From the NCBI RefSeq assembly GCF_018140925.1, contig NZ_CP073315.1, positions 1,302,001 to 1,366,000 of the forward strand: a stretch of 64,000 nucleotides of DNA, read 5' to 3'. Below the pieces are notes generated by a model, which saw nothing but the letters and a program-made list of their open reading frames with translations, was not told the origin of the DNA and made no database searches. Positions 25,666-33,557 of the stretch are shown here, one piece after another. The stretch comes from Psychrobacillus sp. INOP01. GTDB lineage: Bacteria > Bacillota > Bacilli > Bacillales_A > Planococcaceae. The position numbers and the translations under genes were made by a program. The stretch's first letter is position 1; each line of letters begins with the position of its first letter.

Positions 25666-25784
25666 ATTAGGCTTATTCAGCTAGTTCGAGCCATGCACAA
25701 GCTTCACAATGTGGTGGGTGACCTATATGGTTATATTCTTTATACAATCAATTAAATCCTATATCTTTTCAATTTCAATCCAAT

Positions 25785-25819
25785 AAAAAGAGCATCTCTT
25801 TTAAATAAAGAGATGCTTA
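25785..25819 (-). terminator. Terminator of the 25.8-kb lipoprotein gene
   Basis: AAGCATCTCTTT pairs with AAAGAGATGCTC and is followed on the minus strand by TTTTT, just after the stop codon. Confidence 0.9.
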
Positions 25820-25830
25820 CTTCATGGAAA

Positions 25831-26634
25831 TTATTTAAAAGAAGTTGCAATTTCTAATGCAATCATTGGATCTTTTACTTGGTCTATCATATAAACTACA
25901 TTTTCATCTTGCCATTTAATTCGATTATCTTTTTGGTATACGTCAATATGAGCGAATCCATTTGGTTTAGGAATAGGCAGTGCATGTGTTTCTAAAAATT
26001 CTGTAGCTTCTTTAGCAAGCTTTACTCCTTTCTCCTCTTCTGCAGTACGAGTATGAGCAGCGATTGCCCACCTACCTTCGTTCCAGCTTGTCCTCAATGA
26101 ACCTGCCCCAACATCCTGGTATCCAGTTATTCCGTACCCAAGATCGACCATTTGACCTCCTAGCTCACTAAAGTTTTCAAAAGCTATTTGTCGACTTGCT
26201 TCCTGCTCATTCTCATACTTTTCTCCACTAAGACGAGCTATAGCCGTTGCTATTTGGCCATCTACTAAATTTTCATGATTTATGGCAATTGGTTCATCAC
26301 TTTCGTAAAAAACAACCTCATAACGACTTTCGTCTGACTTAGTCGTTGCAGTTAAATACTTTCCTTTTTCTAATGGCAATTCGTTTGGAAGTACTTTAGA
26401 TAAATCTGTTTTCAACTCTGTTTTTATGGCTTCTATTACTTCAGCTTGTGTCATAGCTGGTTTAGTTTCATTGGATTCATTTGCCGATTCTGAAACTTGG
26501 GTTTGGTCTATTTGAACTTCCGGAATCGGCTCTTTCGTTTCATTGTTAGCTTTTTCAGCGTCACCGTTAGTGGAACAGGCACTAAGCAAACTTATCGTAT
26601 AAATTGGAATAAAAATTCGCGTTAAAGCTTTCAT
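25831..26634 (-). CDS. Lipoprotein of unknown function
   Basis: A 267-residue surface lipoprotein: a short signal peptide ends in the lipobox LLSAC (Cys20), followed by about 40 residues rich in Asn, Glu, Ser and Thr, then a globular domain from about residue 60. The segment YGITGYQDVGAGSLRTSWNEGRWAIAAHTR suggests a beta-rich fold. I do not recognise a family. ATG 26634 has GGAAGATTCAA upstream. It is transcribed alone. Confidence 0.75.
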   Translation of the reverse strand: MKALTRIFIPIYTISLLSACSTNGDAEKANNETKEPIPEVQIDQTQVSESANESNETKPAMTQAEVIEAIKTELKTDLSKVLPNELPLEKGKYLTATTKSDESRYEVVFYESDEPIAINHENLVDGQIATAIARLSGEKYENEQEASRQIAFENFSELGGQMVDLGYGITGYQDVGAGSLRTSWNEGRWAIAAHTRTAEEEKGVKLAKEATEFLETHALPIPKPNGFAHIDVYQKDNRIKWQDENVVYMIDQVKDPMIALEIATSFK

Positions 26635-26676
26635 TTGAATCTTCCTTTCTTAATATATTTAATTTTCCCTCCCCCC

Positions 26677-26713
26677 GAAAAAATAAACTCCCTTTGACTA
26701 ACTTAGGAGTTTA
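26677..26713 (-). terminator. Terminator left behind the LCP relic
   Basis: TAAACTCC pairs with GGAGTTTA, followed on the minus strand by TTTTTT, 18 bp after the relic's stop. Confidence 0.65.
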
Positions 26714-26730
26714 CTATTAAAAATGCTGAA

Positions 26731-26880
26731 TTACTTATTTGTTTTTTTCGTCCCCTGTTTGAATTCAAATGACGCTCTAGATATACCTCTTACTTGAATA
26801 TCTTCTTGCAAGTCGTAATCTATACCATTCACTGAATCAATCACCGCTGAAAACGTTTCTAGATCCATAACAAATTTCTA
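26731..26880 (-). pseudogene. Fragment of a LytR-CpsA-Psr (LCP) family gene
   Basis: A 45-codon frame (26731-26868) encodes MDLETFSAVIDSVNGIDYDLQEDI, which matches the VDFEGFxxVVDALGGIDVxVxED segment of LCP cell-wall ligases, and ends soon after in KQGTKKTNK. A TAG in the same frame precedes Lys-Phe-Val-Met-Asp, there is no ribosome site, and the rest of the roughly 300-residue family is missing. Confidence 0.5.
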
Positions 26881-26896
26881 TAACATTTTCACATAT

Positions 26897-26923
26897 AAAA
26901 AAAAGCATCGTTTTAGATGCTTT
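26897..26923 (-). terminator. Isolated terminator hairpin
   Basis: AAAGCATC pairs with GATGCTTT, followed by TTTTT on the minus strand. No intact minus-strand gene lies directly upstream of it, so it is likely a remnant. Confidence 0.55.
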
Positions 26924-27067
26924 ACTTTGTGAATCTTCGATAACATTAGCGTAACAGGTTTTAATCGTTTATTGAGTTAATTTCATAATATTTGTAAATC
27001 ATGCAACGCTAGTGGTCACGTCTACGGTCTGAATTGGTTGAAGTTATCTATTGTTTTTTTACAAAAC

Positions 27068-27105
27068 TTGAAATAAAAAACTATTTAATTGATAATCATT
27101 ATCAA
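27068..27105 (+). promoter_or_regulatory. Promoter with Fur box
   Basis: TTGATAATCATTATCAA (27089-27105) is a perfect 8-1-8 Fur palindrome. It overlaps the -10 of a sigma-A promoter, TTGAAA (27068-27073), 17 bases, GATAAT (27091-27096). Confidence 0.85.
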
Positions 27106-27158
27106 CTACTATATATTTAATAGTGATGGAAAATATAATTATGTAAGGGGAGAGTTTA

Positions 27159-27857
27159 ATGCAAATATACTGGACTAAAATAAATAAAATTATTGAAGAA
27201 ACTCCAGAAGTGAAAACATACTTGCTCGATCGTCCGGAAGACTTTTCATGGGAGGAAGGTTCCCACACTCATTTCGCACTGAAAGGTTTTAATGCTGGAG
27301 ATAAACCGAACCGTGGCTTAATTCGCCACATGTCAATATCCACTTTACCCTATGAAAATTCAATTGGTATTACAACACGTATCAGAGAACATTGTTCTGA
27401 GTTTAAAGCGACCCTAAGAAATCATGAAGTCGGCAATGAAGTTGCTATATTTAAAACTCATTCGAATATACCACTTAAAAGAGAAGACAAAAATGTTTAT
27501 CTACTGTCATCAGGTGTTGGCCTGGCAACTTTCAGACCACTTGTACTCGATTATTTCGAACGTGCGGAAAACGTCAAACAAGTTCATTCCTTGAACATCG
27601 ATTCGTCAAAAGATTTCCTATTCACAAATGTTTTTGAATCCGCTCCCGATAAGAACTTCATATCACAGTTCGTCGATAATCGGAAAGACTACTATAAAGA
27701 AGTGAAAAATCTAACTGCAGATAAAGATGGACTATTCTATATAGTTGGCAGTGACGAATTCCTCATGCAGAACATTGATCTACTGCGTGCACAAGGTATC
27801 AAGCCAGAAAAAATTATGCTTGATAAACGTCAACAGCAACTGTCTGAGTTTTTATGA
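27159..27857 (+). CDS. FNR-like flavin/NAD(P)H reductase, iron-regulated
   Basis: A 232-residue single-module oxidoreductase of the ferredoxin-NADP-reductase fold. RHMSISTLP (about residues 57-65) is the flavin-binding RxxS motif, SSGVGLATFRPLV (about 115-127) the nicotinamide-phosphate loop and YIVGSDEFLMQ (about 195-205) the usual third motif. There is no iron-sulfur or globin domain, so an electron partner is needed. The Fur box in its promoter ties it to iron starvation; a plausible job is reducing ferric iron, a siderophore or the HugZ-like enzyme of the heme operon, but this is inference. ATG 27159 follows AGGGGAGAGTTTA. Confidence 0.82.
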   Translation: MQIYWTKINKIIEETPEVKTYLLDRPEDFSWEEGSHTHFALKGFNAGDKPNRGLIRHMSISTLPYENSIGITTRIREHCSEFKATLRNHEVGNEVAIFKTHSNIPLKREDKNVYLLSSGVGLATFRPLVLDYFERAENVKQVHSLNIDSSKDFLFTNVFESAPDKNFISQFVDNRKDYYKEVKNLTADKDGLFYIVGSDEFLMQNIDLLRAQGIKPEKIMLDKRQQQLSEFL

Positions 27858-27860
27858 TTT

Positions 27861-27897
27861 AAAAAAAACGGGAAAAGATTCACCTTTTCCCGTTTTT
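27861..27897. terminator. Bidirectional terminator between convergent genes
   Basis: ACGGGAAAAG and CTTTTCCCGT form a 10-bp stem with T runs on both strands; it ends the reductase (plus) and rlmCD (minus) transcripts. Confidence 0.92.
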
Positions 27898-27909
27898 CTT
27901 ATCCACAAA

Positions 27910-29268
27910 TTAAATCTCCAACCAAGCCACACACTCTACATGTGTACTCTGTGGGAACATATCCACTGGTTGTACTTCTTTCGTTTTATAACCACCATCT
28001 TCTAAAATTCTCAAATCTCGAGCAAGCGTTGCTGGGTTACAGGATACATAGACGACACGTTTTGGACGTTGTTCAATGATTGTCGTTAATAATGCCTCGT
28101 CGCAGCCTTTTCTTGGAGGATCGACTACTAATACATCTGCTTCCTTGCCTTCTTTATACCAATTTGGAATGACTACTTCTGCAGGTCCTGCTTCAAAGTA
28201 AGTGTTAGTAAATCCGTTCAGCTCCGCATTTCGTTTTGCATCTTCAATTGCCTGTGGAACGATTTCTACTCCAAGGACTTGTTTAGCTTTTTGAGCTAGG
28301 AATAAAGAAATTGTACCAATACCACAATATGCATCGATTACTGTTTCTTCACCTGTTAGTTGTGCGTAATCTAGGGCTTGCTTGTATAGAACCTCAGTTT
28401 GTTCAGGATTTACTTGATAGAAGGAGCGAGCTGAAATTTCAAAGCGAACATCACCGATCAAGTCTTCGATAACGGCTTTGCCCCAGATAACGTTAGTATC
28501 ATTTCCAAAGATTACATTCGTGTTTCGGTTATTCACATTATGAACAATCGATTTAACATTTGGCTCGACTTCTTGAATGAACTGTATAATTTCCTCTTGC
28601 TTTGATAATTTTGCATGCTTCGTTACAAGTACAACCATCACTTCCCCAGTTGCTCGACCTTTACGAACAACTAAATGGCGCAGCTGACCTTTTTTCGTTT
28701 CTTCATTGTATGGGATTAGATCTAGCTTCAAAGCGTTTTCTTTTACTGCTCTAAGCAATCTATCAGCTTCATCTGTTTGTATTAAACAAGTATTCGTATC
28801 TGCGATTCGATGTGACTTGGATTGATAGAATCCTGCGATTACTTGACCATTTTCTAAATCGAATGGAATTTGAGATTTGTTACGGTATTCCCAAGGCTTG
28901 TCCATCCCTTTAACTGGTAGTACTGGCGCATCTATTTTTCCTATGCGTTTCATGACGTTACGAACCATGCTTTCTTTCCATGCAAGCTGCCCTTCATACG
29001 TCATATGCTGAAGCTGACAGCCTCCACATTCGTAAAATACTGGGCATGGTGCTTCTATACGAAATGGTGAAGGTTCTACGATGTTCTTTAGTTTGGCAAA
29101 ACCATAGTTTTTTAATGTTTTTAGCACATGGACTTCCACAGTTTCGTTCGGCAAGCCTTCTGCTATAAATAGAGGATATCCGTCTACCTTCGCGACTCCC
29201 GCTCCGTCATGTGTTAAATCTTCAATATATACTGTTAACTGATCATTTTTTTGTACTGGTGTATTCAA
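27910..29268 (-). CDS. rlmCD: 23S rRNA (uracil-C5)-methyltransferase RlmCD
   Basis: A 452-residue SAM-dependent RumA-type methyltransferase; in Gram-positives one enzyme makes m5U747 and m5U1939. An N-terminal TRAM domain (about 10-65) is followed by an iron-sulfur cluster region [14 protein letters not shown], the SAM site [11 protein letters not shown] (about 314-324), [12 protein letters not shown] and the catalytic Cys in [15 protein letters not shown] (about 409). It matches B. subtilis YefA. TTG 29268 starts it, 7 bases after ACGGAG. In B. subtilis yefA follows dagK directly; here cyd and other genes lie between. Confidence 0.93.
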   Translation of the reverse strand: MNTPVQKNDQLTVYIEDLTHDGAGVAKVDGYPLFIAEGLPNETVEVHVLKTLKNYGFAKLKNIVEPSPFRIEAPCPVFYECGGCQLQHMTYEGQLAWKESMVRNVMKRIGKIDAPVLPVKGMDKPWEYRNKSQIPFDLENGQVIAGFYQSKSHRIADTNTCLIQTDEADRLLRAVKENALKLDLIPYNEETKKGQLRHLVVRKGRATGEVMVVLVTKHAKLSKQEEIIQFIQEVEPNVKSIVHNVNNRNTNVIFGNDTNVIWGKAVIEDLIGDVRFEISARSFYQVNPEQTEVLYKQALDYAQLTGEETVIDAYCGIGTISLFLAQKAKQVLGVEIVPQAIEDAKRNAELNGFTNTYFEAGPAEVVIPNWYKEGKEADVLVVDPPRKGCDEALLTTIIEQRPKRVVYVSCNPATLARDLRILEDGGYKTKEVQPVDMFPQSTHVECVAWLEI

Positions 29269-29490
29269 TGTTAATCTCCGTTCTAGTTATGATTGATTCA
29301 TTATACCAAAAAGAATGCGTACAAGTCTGCTGACTCATACGCATAATCATATATTTTTCAGTTCTTCAATTTGTAAAAGCATTATTTTTCTTTGGCCTTC
29401 TAGCTCGATTTAGCCTTTTTACCTGAATACGGTTAGCTTATTACTTAAAGTTTCTCGTGACATTCCTTGCATTAACTTTCGCCAAAAATC

Positions 29491-29523
29491 AAAAAGCAAC
29501 CAAAATAATTACTTTGGCTGCTA
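29491..29523 (-). terminator. Terminator of the YckD-like gene
   Basis: AGCAGCCAAA pairs with TTTGGTTGCT, followed by TTTTTG on the minus strand. Confidence 0.75.
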
Positions 29524-29535
29524 ATATTTTATTGC

Positions 29536-29859
29536 TCAGGATTCTTTGCTTCGATGTTTTTTATAGTCGTCATGAAAGATTGGAACAAATCCGTTTTGTT
29601 CCAATTTTATATAACGCTCCTCTAAATGAGTTATTATTTTTTGACCTTTTTCTTTTGAAAAGACGCCATACTCAACATATTTGTTGATAATTTCTTTCTT
29701 TTGCTTAAGAGCGTCTTGTTGTAAAGACTTTATCTCTTCTTGCTGTTCCGTCGTTAATTTAACATCTGTTGGCATATCTGCTTTTGCCTCCAACGACAAT
29801 CCCATTATCCCAACAGTCATTAAAATCGCTGTAAAGACACTAAACCAACGTTTGCTCAT
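29536..29859 (-). CDS. YckD-like secreted protein (DUF2680)
   Basis: A 107-residue protein with a cleavable signal peptide (AILMTVGIMGLSLEAKA, cleavage near residue 28) and a helical charged domain, KLTTEQQEEIKSLQQDALKQKKEIINKYVEYGVFSKEKGQKI, typical of the YckD family. The function of the family is not known. ATG 29859 has AGGAGGAATT upstream. Single gene with its own terminator. Confidence 0.82.
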   Translation of the reverse strand: MSKRWFSVFTAILMTVGIMGLSLEAKADMPTDVKLTTEQQEEIKSLQQDALKQKKEIINKYVEYGVFSKEKGQKIITHLEERYIKLEQNGFVPIFHDDYKKHRSKES

Positions 29860-29971
29860 CCATAATTCCTCCTTTTCTTGTTTCGTTTTATCGTGTGCTA
29901 TTTGACAACAATTATCCTTTTTTCGAAAAACTGTATAGTTTCTGGATGTGGATAAATCCTATGAAATATAC

Positions 29972-29997
29972 AAAAAAAGAACCTCATTTCGAGGTCC
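29972..29997 (-). terminator. Terminator of the YjjG-like gene
   Basis: ACCTC/GAGGT stem followed by seven T residues on the minus strand, just past the stop. Confidence 0.75.
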
Positions 29998-30002
29998 ATG
30001 AT

Positions 30003-30710
30003 TTATAGTTTTACTTCTAATACTTTTGTATTTACAATTTCCGCTAACTGATTCCACGAATGAATTTCAAAGGTTGGCTGGATATCAAGATGATTTAACT
30101 TTCGATTTGGATTAAACCAGCATGTATCAATTCCGAAGTTATTGCCACCTTGGATGTCGGATGTAAGCGAATCCCCAATCATTAATACACGAGATGGATC
30201 GGAAATTTGAAGCTTTTCTAAAGCATATGCAAAAATTTCTTTCTGCGGTTTTTGGAATCCTGTTTCTTCTGAAGTTATAATTACTTCAAATAAATTCTTT
30301 AATGCCGATCCATTTACCCTTGCATGCTGTGCATCTTTAAATCCATTTGTAAGAAGTCCAATTCGGAAATTCTTCAAGTTAGCGAACATTTCTTCTACGC
30401 CTGCAATCATATGAACTTCTTTCCCTAAATTTTCTATGTACTTTTGACCAAATACTATCGGGTCGATGTTTAATGCATGTTCTGTAAATAATCGTTTAAA
30501 ACGCTCGACCTTCAACTCTGCTAAGGTTGTTCGTCCTTTCTCTAGATCATCCCATAAAACCTTACTAATGGTTTTATAGCTGCCTAAATAATCATCAAAA
30601 CCATTTGGAAGCCCATATTCTTCAAATAAAAGACGGAATGCATTATGTTCAGTCATTCCAAAGTCGAGTAAAGTATCATCCAAATCAAATAGCAACACAT
30701 CGTATCTCAT
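30003..30710 (-). CDS. YjjG-like HAD pyrimidine 5'-nucleotidase
   Basis: A 235-residue haloacid-dehalogenase hydrolase. HAD motif I is DLDDTLLDF (Asp10/Asp12), motif II LLTNGFK (about 118-124), motif III Lys in GFQKPQ (about 152) and motif IV GDSLTSDIQGG (about 177-187). The arrangement matches YjjG, which dephosphorylates non-canonical pyrimidine nucleotides for house-cleaning. ATG 30710 is preceded by AAGGAAGGGAG. Confidence 0.88.
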   Translation of the reverse strand: MRYDVLLFDLDDTLLDFGMTEHNAFRLLFEEYGLPNGFDDYLGSYKTISKVLWDDLEKGRTTLAELKVERFKRLFTEHALNIDPIVFGQKYIENLGKEVHMIAGVEEMFANLKNFRIGLLTNGFKDAQHARVNGSALKNLFEVIITSEETGFQKPQKEIFAYALEKLQISDPSRVLMIGDSLTSDIQGGNNFGIDTCWFNPNRKLNHLDIQPTFEIHSWNQLAEIVNTKVLEVKL

Positions 30711-30771
30711 TAAAACTGCTCCCTTCCTTATTCACTTAATTGTAGCATATCTTTTTTTTATTTTAGTTCGT

Positions 30772-30806
30772 AAAAAATGACCCCAACCTACTCGATCGGG
30801 GTCATT
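30772..30806 (-). terminator. Terminator of the cyd operon
   Basis: AATGACCCC pairs with GGGGTCATT, followed by TTTTT on the minus strand, immediately after cydS. Confidence 0.88.
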
Positions 30807-30810
30807 ACCT

Positions 30811-30915
30811 TTATTCATCCTTTACTGCTCCATCATTAGATGCAGCCCAAAAGGCTACGATAATAGATCCGATTAATACAATGAATGGTGCATAAAATAT
30901 CATAAACTCTGTCAT
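30811..30915 (-). CDS. cydS: Cytochrome bd oxidase small subunit CydS
   Basis: A 34-residue single-pass membrane peptide beginning MTEFMIFYAPFIVLIGS and ending in a charged tail. It has a perfect AAGGAGGAGC ribosome site 5 bases before its ATG and starts 12 bp after cydB. Sequence and position match the CydS subunit found with Bacillus/Geobacillus bd oxidases, which packs against CydA near heme b595 and affects oxygen access. Confidence 0.88.
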   Translation of the reverse strand: MTEFMIFYAPFIVLIGSIIVAFWAASNDGAVKDE

Positions 30916-30927
30916 ATTAGCTCCTCC

Positions 30928-31956
30928 TTATGCGTGGTTATCTTCCTTTTTTCCACGGACATAGTCTTTATTGAATAAAAATAACCTTAGTAATAAGTAC
31001 AGTGACGGGATTAACAGAGCAAGCCCAGCTATAAAAGCGACAATGAGAGCAATAGCCATCGCTTCATTAGTAAAACTGTCGTATATCGTTAGGTGTGGGT
31101 ACAGTAAATATGGACGATGAGCAAATCCGTAAGCGAAGAATGCTATTAGGAATTGCCCTCCTAGTAGTACAAATGCCAATCCATAACTTCGTTTCGACCA
31201 TAGTAACCATACTGTTCCGATAAAGAGCAATAGCGATAATGCAAATGCCCACCAAATATCGAGCATGTTATCATAATGCTCCGGATTATGTGAACGCAGC
31301 TCCACCATAATCCCACCAGCTGTTATAATGGTCGGAAGCGCCCAAATGAGCGCATACTTTCTCATCAGCCTTGTTGCGTCTAAATCTCTAGCTTTATTGG
31401 CATACCAGGTTAAGAATACGGATGAAATGTACAGAACAGAAGTAAGACTTAACACAACAATCGACCATGTGAGTGGACTTGTAAATAGCGCCTCATAATC
31501 GAGGGTTGGTGATTCATTGATCATATGGACGAAACCGCCCTCTGAAATGGTCAATACGATAGACAGGGCAGCCGGTATAAATAGACCTGCAAGACCGTAC
31601 ATAAATGAATAGCCCTTATGTCCTCTAGAGCCATACGTTTCAAACGCATAGTAAGAACCACGAATCGCAAGTAATATTAATGCGATGCTAGCGGGTACTA
31701 GTAAGGTCGTACCATAATAAAAAGCGGTCTTCGGGAAAAACCCGATGATGCCCACAAAGAAAAATACAAGAAACACATTCGTTACTTCCCAAACCGGCGA
31801 CAAATAACGTTGTATAATATTCGTTAGTATTCGTTGCTTACCAGTGAGCAAACTGTAAGCGTTAAAAAAACCTGCGCCAAAGTCAATGGATGCTACGATC
31901 AAATAGCCAAAGAGAAACGTCCACAATACAAAAATTCCGATGATTTCTAATGTCAT
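30928..31956 (-). CDS. cydB: Cytochrome bd ubiquinol oxidase subunit II
   Basis: A 342-residue membrane protein with about nine hydrophobic helices; it pairs with CydA as structural partner in the quinol:oxygen oxidoreductase. The N terminus LWTFLFGYLIVASIDFGAGFF with the Asp-Phe-Gly pattern and SYYAFETYGSRG are typical. It overlaps cydA by four bases (ATGA type) and is followed by cydS. It resembles the B. subtilis YthB type of short CydB. Confidence 0.93.
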   Translation of the reverse strand: MTLEIIGIFVLWTFLFGYLIVASIDFGAGFFNAYSLLTGKQRILTNIIQRYLSPVWEVTNVFLVFFFVGIIGFFPKTAFYYGTTLLVPASIALILLAIRGSYYAFETYGSRGHKGYSFMYGLAGLFIPAALSIVLTISEGGFVHMINESPTLDYEALFTSPLTWSIVVLSLTSVLYISSVFLTWYANKARDLDATRLMRKYALIWALPTIITAGGIMVELRSHNPEHYDNMLDIWWAFALSLLLFIGTVWLLWSKRSYGLAFVLLGGQFLIAFFAYGFAHRPYLLYPHLTIYDSFTNEAMAIALIVAFIAGLALLIPSLYLLLRLFLFNKDYVRGKKEDNHA

Positions 31957-33299
31957 AAAATATCACCGCCCTTTTCAGCATGTCGATCTTCTATTTCCTG
32001 CTCCACTGGATTTTTTCTAAACATACGACTTAAAACTACAATACTTCCGACACCAAGCACCAGGTATAGACCTGCAAATAGGATAAGCATTATATCCACA
32101 TGCGGACTGGATGTTGCGGCATCTTCCACCCGCATAATGCCTCTAAGAATCCACGGCTGTCTTCCGACTTCTGCAAGCCACCAGCCAGCTTCAATTGCGA
32201 TTATCGATGCTGGCCCGCCTAAAACGATGAGCCGGCGATACCATTTAGAGTCGACAAAGGACCATTTTAGCTTTTTACCAAGCCAATATAATCCCGAAAG
32301 TACTACCATGGACATACCAATAGTCACCATTATATCGAACAAATAGTGAATATATAATGGCGGTATTTCATCCTCTGGGAACTGATCTAAACCAATTACT
32401 TCTGCAGTCGGATTGAAATGGGCTAGAATACTTAAAGCAAATGGTATTTCTATCGCATACTTCACTTCTCCATTATCTAAAATCCCATATAAAATTAGTG
32501 GTGCATTTTCCTCCGTTTCAAAATGCCATTCAGCAGCTGCTAGCTTTTCGGGGAAATATTCAGCTAAATATTTCCCCGAAAAGTCACCAATAATAGCAGT
32601 AGCAATTGAGAATACTAAACCAACCTTCATCGTTAAGAATAATGCTTTTTTATGATATATATGATTAGATCCCTTCAACAAACGAAATGCGGCAATTGCT
32701 GCTAACACAAATGCGGAGGTCATATACGCTGTCACCACCACATGTGCCACCTTTGTTGGCATGGCAGGATTGAACATTGCTAGTAGCGGGCTAATGTTCA
32801 CTAACTCCCCGTTAACTACATCAAACCCTTGAGGCGCATTCATAAACGCATTTACAATTGTGATAAAGACAGCGGAAAACGATGCTCCTATGGCCACTGG
32901 AATAAGCAATAGGAGATGTTTTTTTTGATTCTCAAATCGATCCCATGTGTATAAATAGATGCCTAGAAAAATTGCTTCAAAAAAGAAAGCAAATGTCTCC
33001 ATAAATAGTGGAAGCGCAATAATATTTCCCGCTAACTCCATAAAGTTCGGCCACAGTAAGGAAAGCTGCATACCAATTGCTGTCCCCGTCACTACTCCAA
33101 CCGCTACAGTAATAACGAAGCCCCTTGCCCACCTACGTGCCAGTAATATGTAATGCTCATCATTCTTTTTAATACCTACCCACTGGGCAATCATAATCAT
33201 TAAAGGAACACCAACACCAATAGTTGCGTAAATAATATGAAACGATAAGGTCAATTCGGTAAGTACGCGACTAAAAAATACGGATTCTTCATTCATCAT
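31953..33299 (-). CDS. cydA: Cytochrome bd ubiquinol oxidase subunit I
   Basis: A 448-residue catalytic subunit with hemes b558, b595 and d. His21 and His186 fall at the axial heme-ligand positions and Glu101 and Glu108 at the proton-path positions; the quinol loop has EKLAAAEWHFET, and EVGRQPWILRG (GRQPW signature) lies near residue 380. The quinol loop is short, as in Bacillus-type enzymes. ATG 33299 follows AAAGGGGGAAGA. A 31-codon membrane ORF precedes it by 12 bp. Confidence 0.94.
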   Translation of the reverse strand: MMNEESVFFSRVLTELTLSFHIIYATIGVGVPLMIMIAQWVGIKKNDEHYILLARRWARGFVITVAVGVVTGTAIGMQLSLLWPNFMELAGNIIALPLFMETFAFFFEAIFLGIYLYTWDRFENQKKHLLLLIPVAIGASFSAVFITIVNAFMNAPQGFDVVNGELVNISPLLAMFNPAMPTKVAHVVVTAYMTSAFVLAAIAAFRLLKGSNHIYHKKALFLTMKVGLVFSIATAIIGDFSGKYLAEYFPEKLAAAEWHFETEENAPLILYGILDNGEVKYAIEIPFALSILAHFNPTAEVIGLDQFPEDEIPPLYIHYLFDIMVTIGMSMVVLSGLYWLGKKLKWSFVDSKWYRRLIVLGGPASIIAIEAGWWLAEVGRQPWILRGIMRVEDAATSSPHVDIMLILFAGLYLVLGVGSIVVLSRMFRKNPVEQEIEDRHAEKGGDIL

Positions 33300-33311
33300 T
33301 CTTCCCCCTTT

Positions 33312-33407
33312 CTAATTCCCAAATATTCTACCCGCAATCGATAGCATCATAATCCCTGCAACAACAAAAGCAAGCCACATTAAATATTTTTCCTGTTTCT
33401 TATACAT
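33312..33407 (-). CDS. Tiny single-pass membrane protein upstream of cydA (31 aa)
   Basis: Encodes MYKKQEKYLMWLAFVVAGIMM and ends AGRIFGN: a basic N terminus, one hydrophobic helix of about 17 residues and a short tail. GGAGTGGAGC lies 2-3 bases before the ATG and the stop is 12 bp from cydA, so it should be co-translated with the oxidase. It is not CydS, which is downstream. A second small bd-oxidase subunit is possible; function is unknown. Confidence 0.65.
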   Translation of the reverse strand: MYKKQEKYLMWLAFVVAGIMMLSIAGRIFGN

Positions 33408-33522
33408 GTGCTCCACTCCTTTATCTACATAATACCCAAAATTAAATTGATTGAACTTTATATCATGACTGTTGTACAAAATTTTGATAGCAGTAATTTT
33501 TGTAGGTTGTAATAGAGCATAT

Positions 33523-33556
33523 AAAAAAGCTCAACATTTACAATGTTGAGCTTTTA
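33523..33556 (-). terminator. Terminator of dagK
   Basis: AAAAGCTCAACATT pairs with AATGTTGAGCTTTT, followed by TTTT on the minus strand. Confidence 0.92.
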
Positions 33557-33557
33557 C

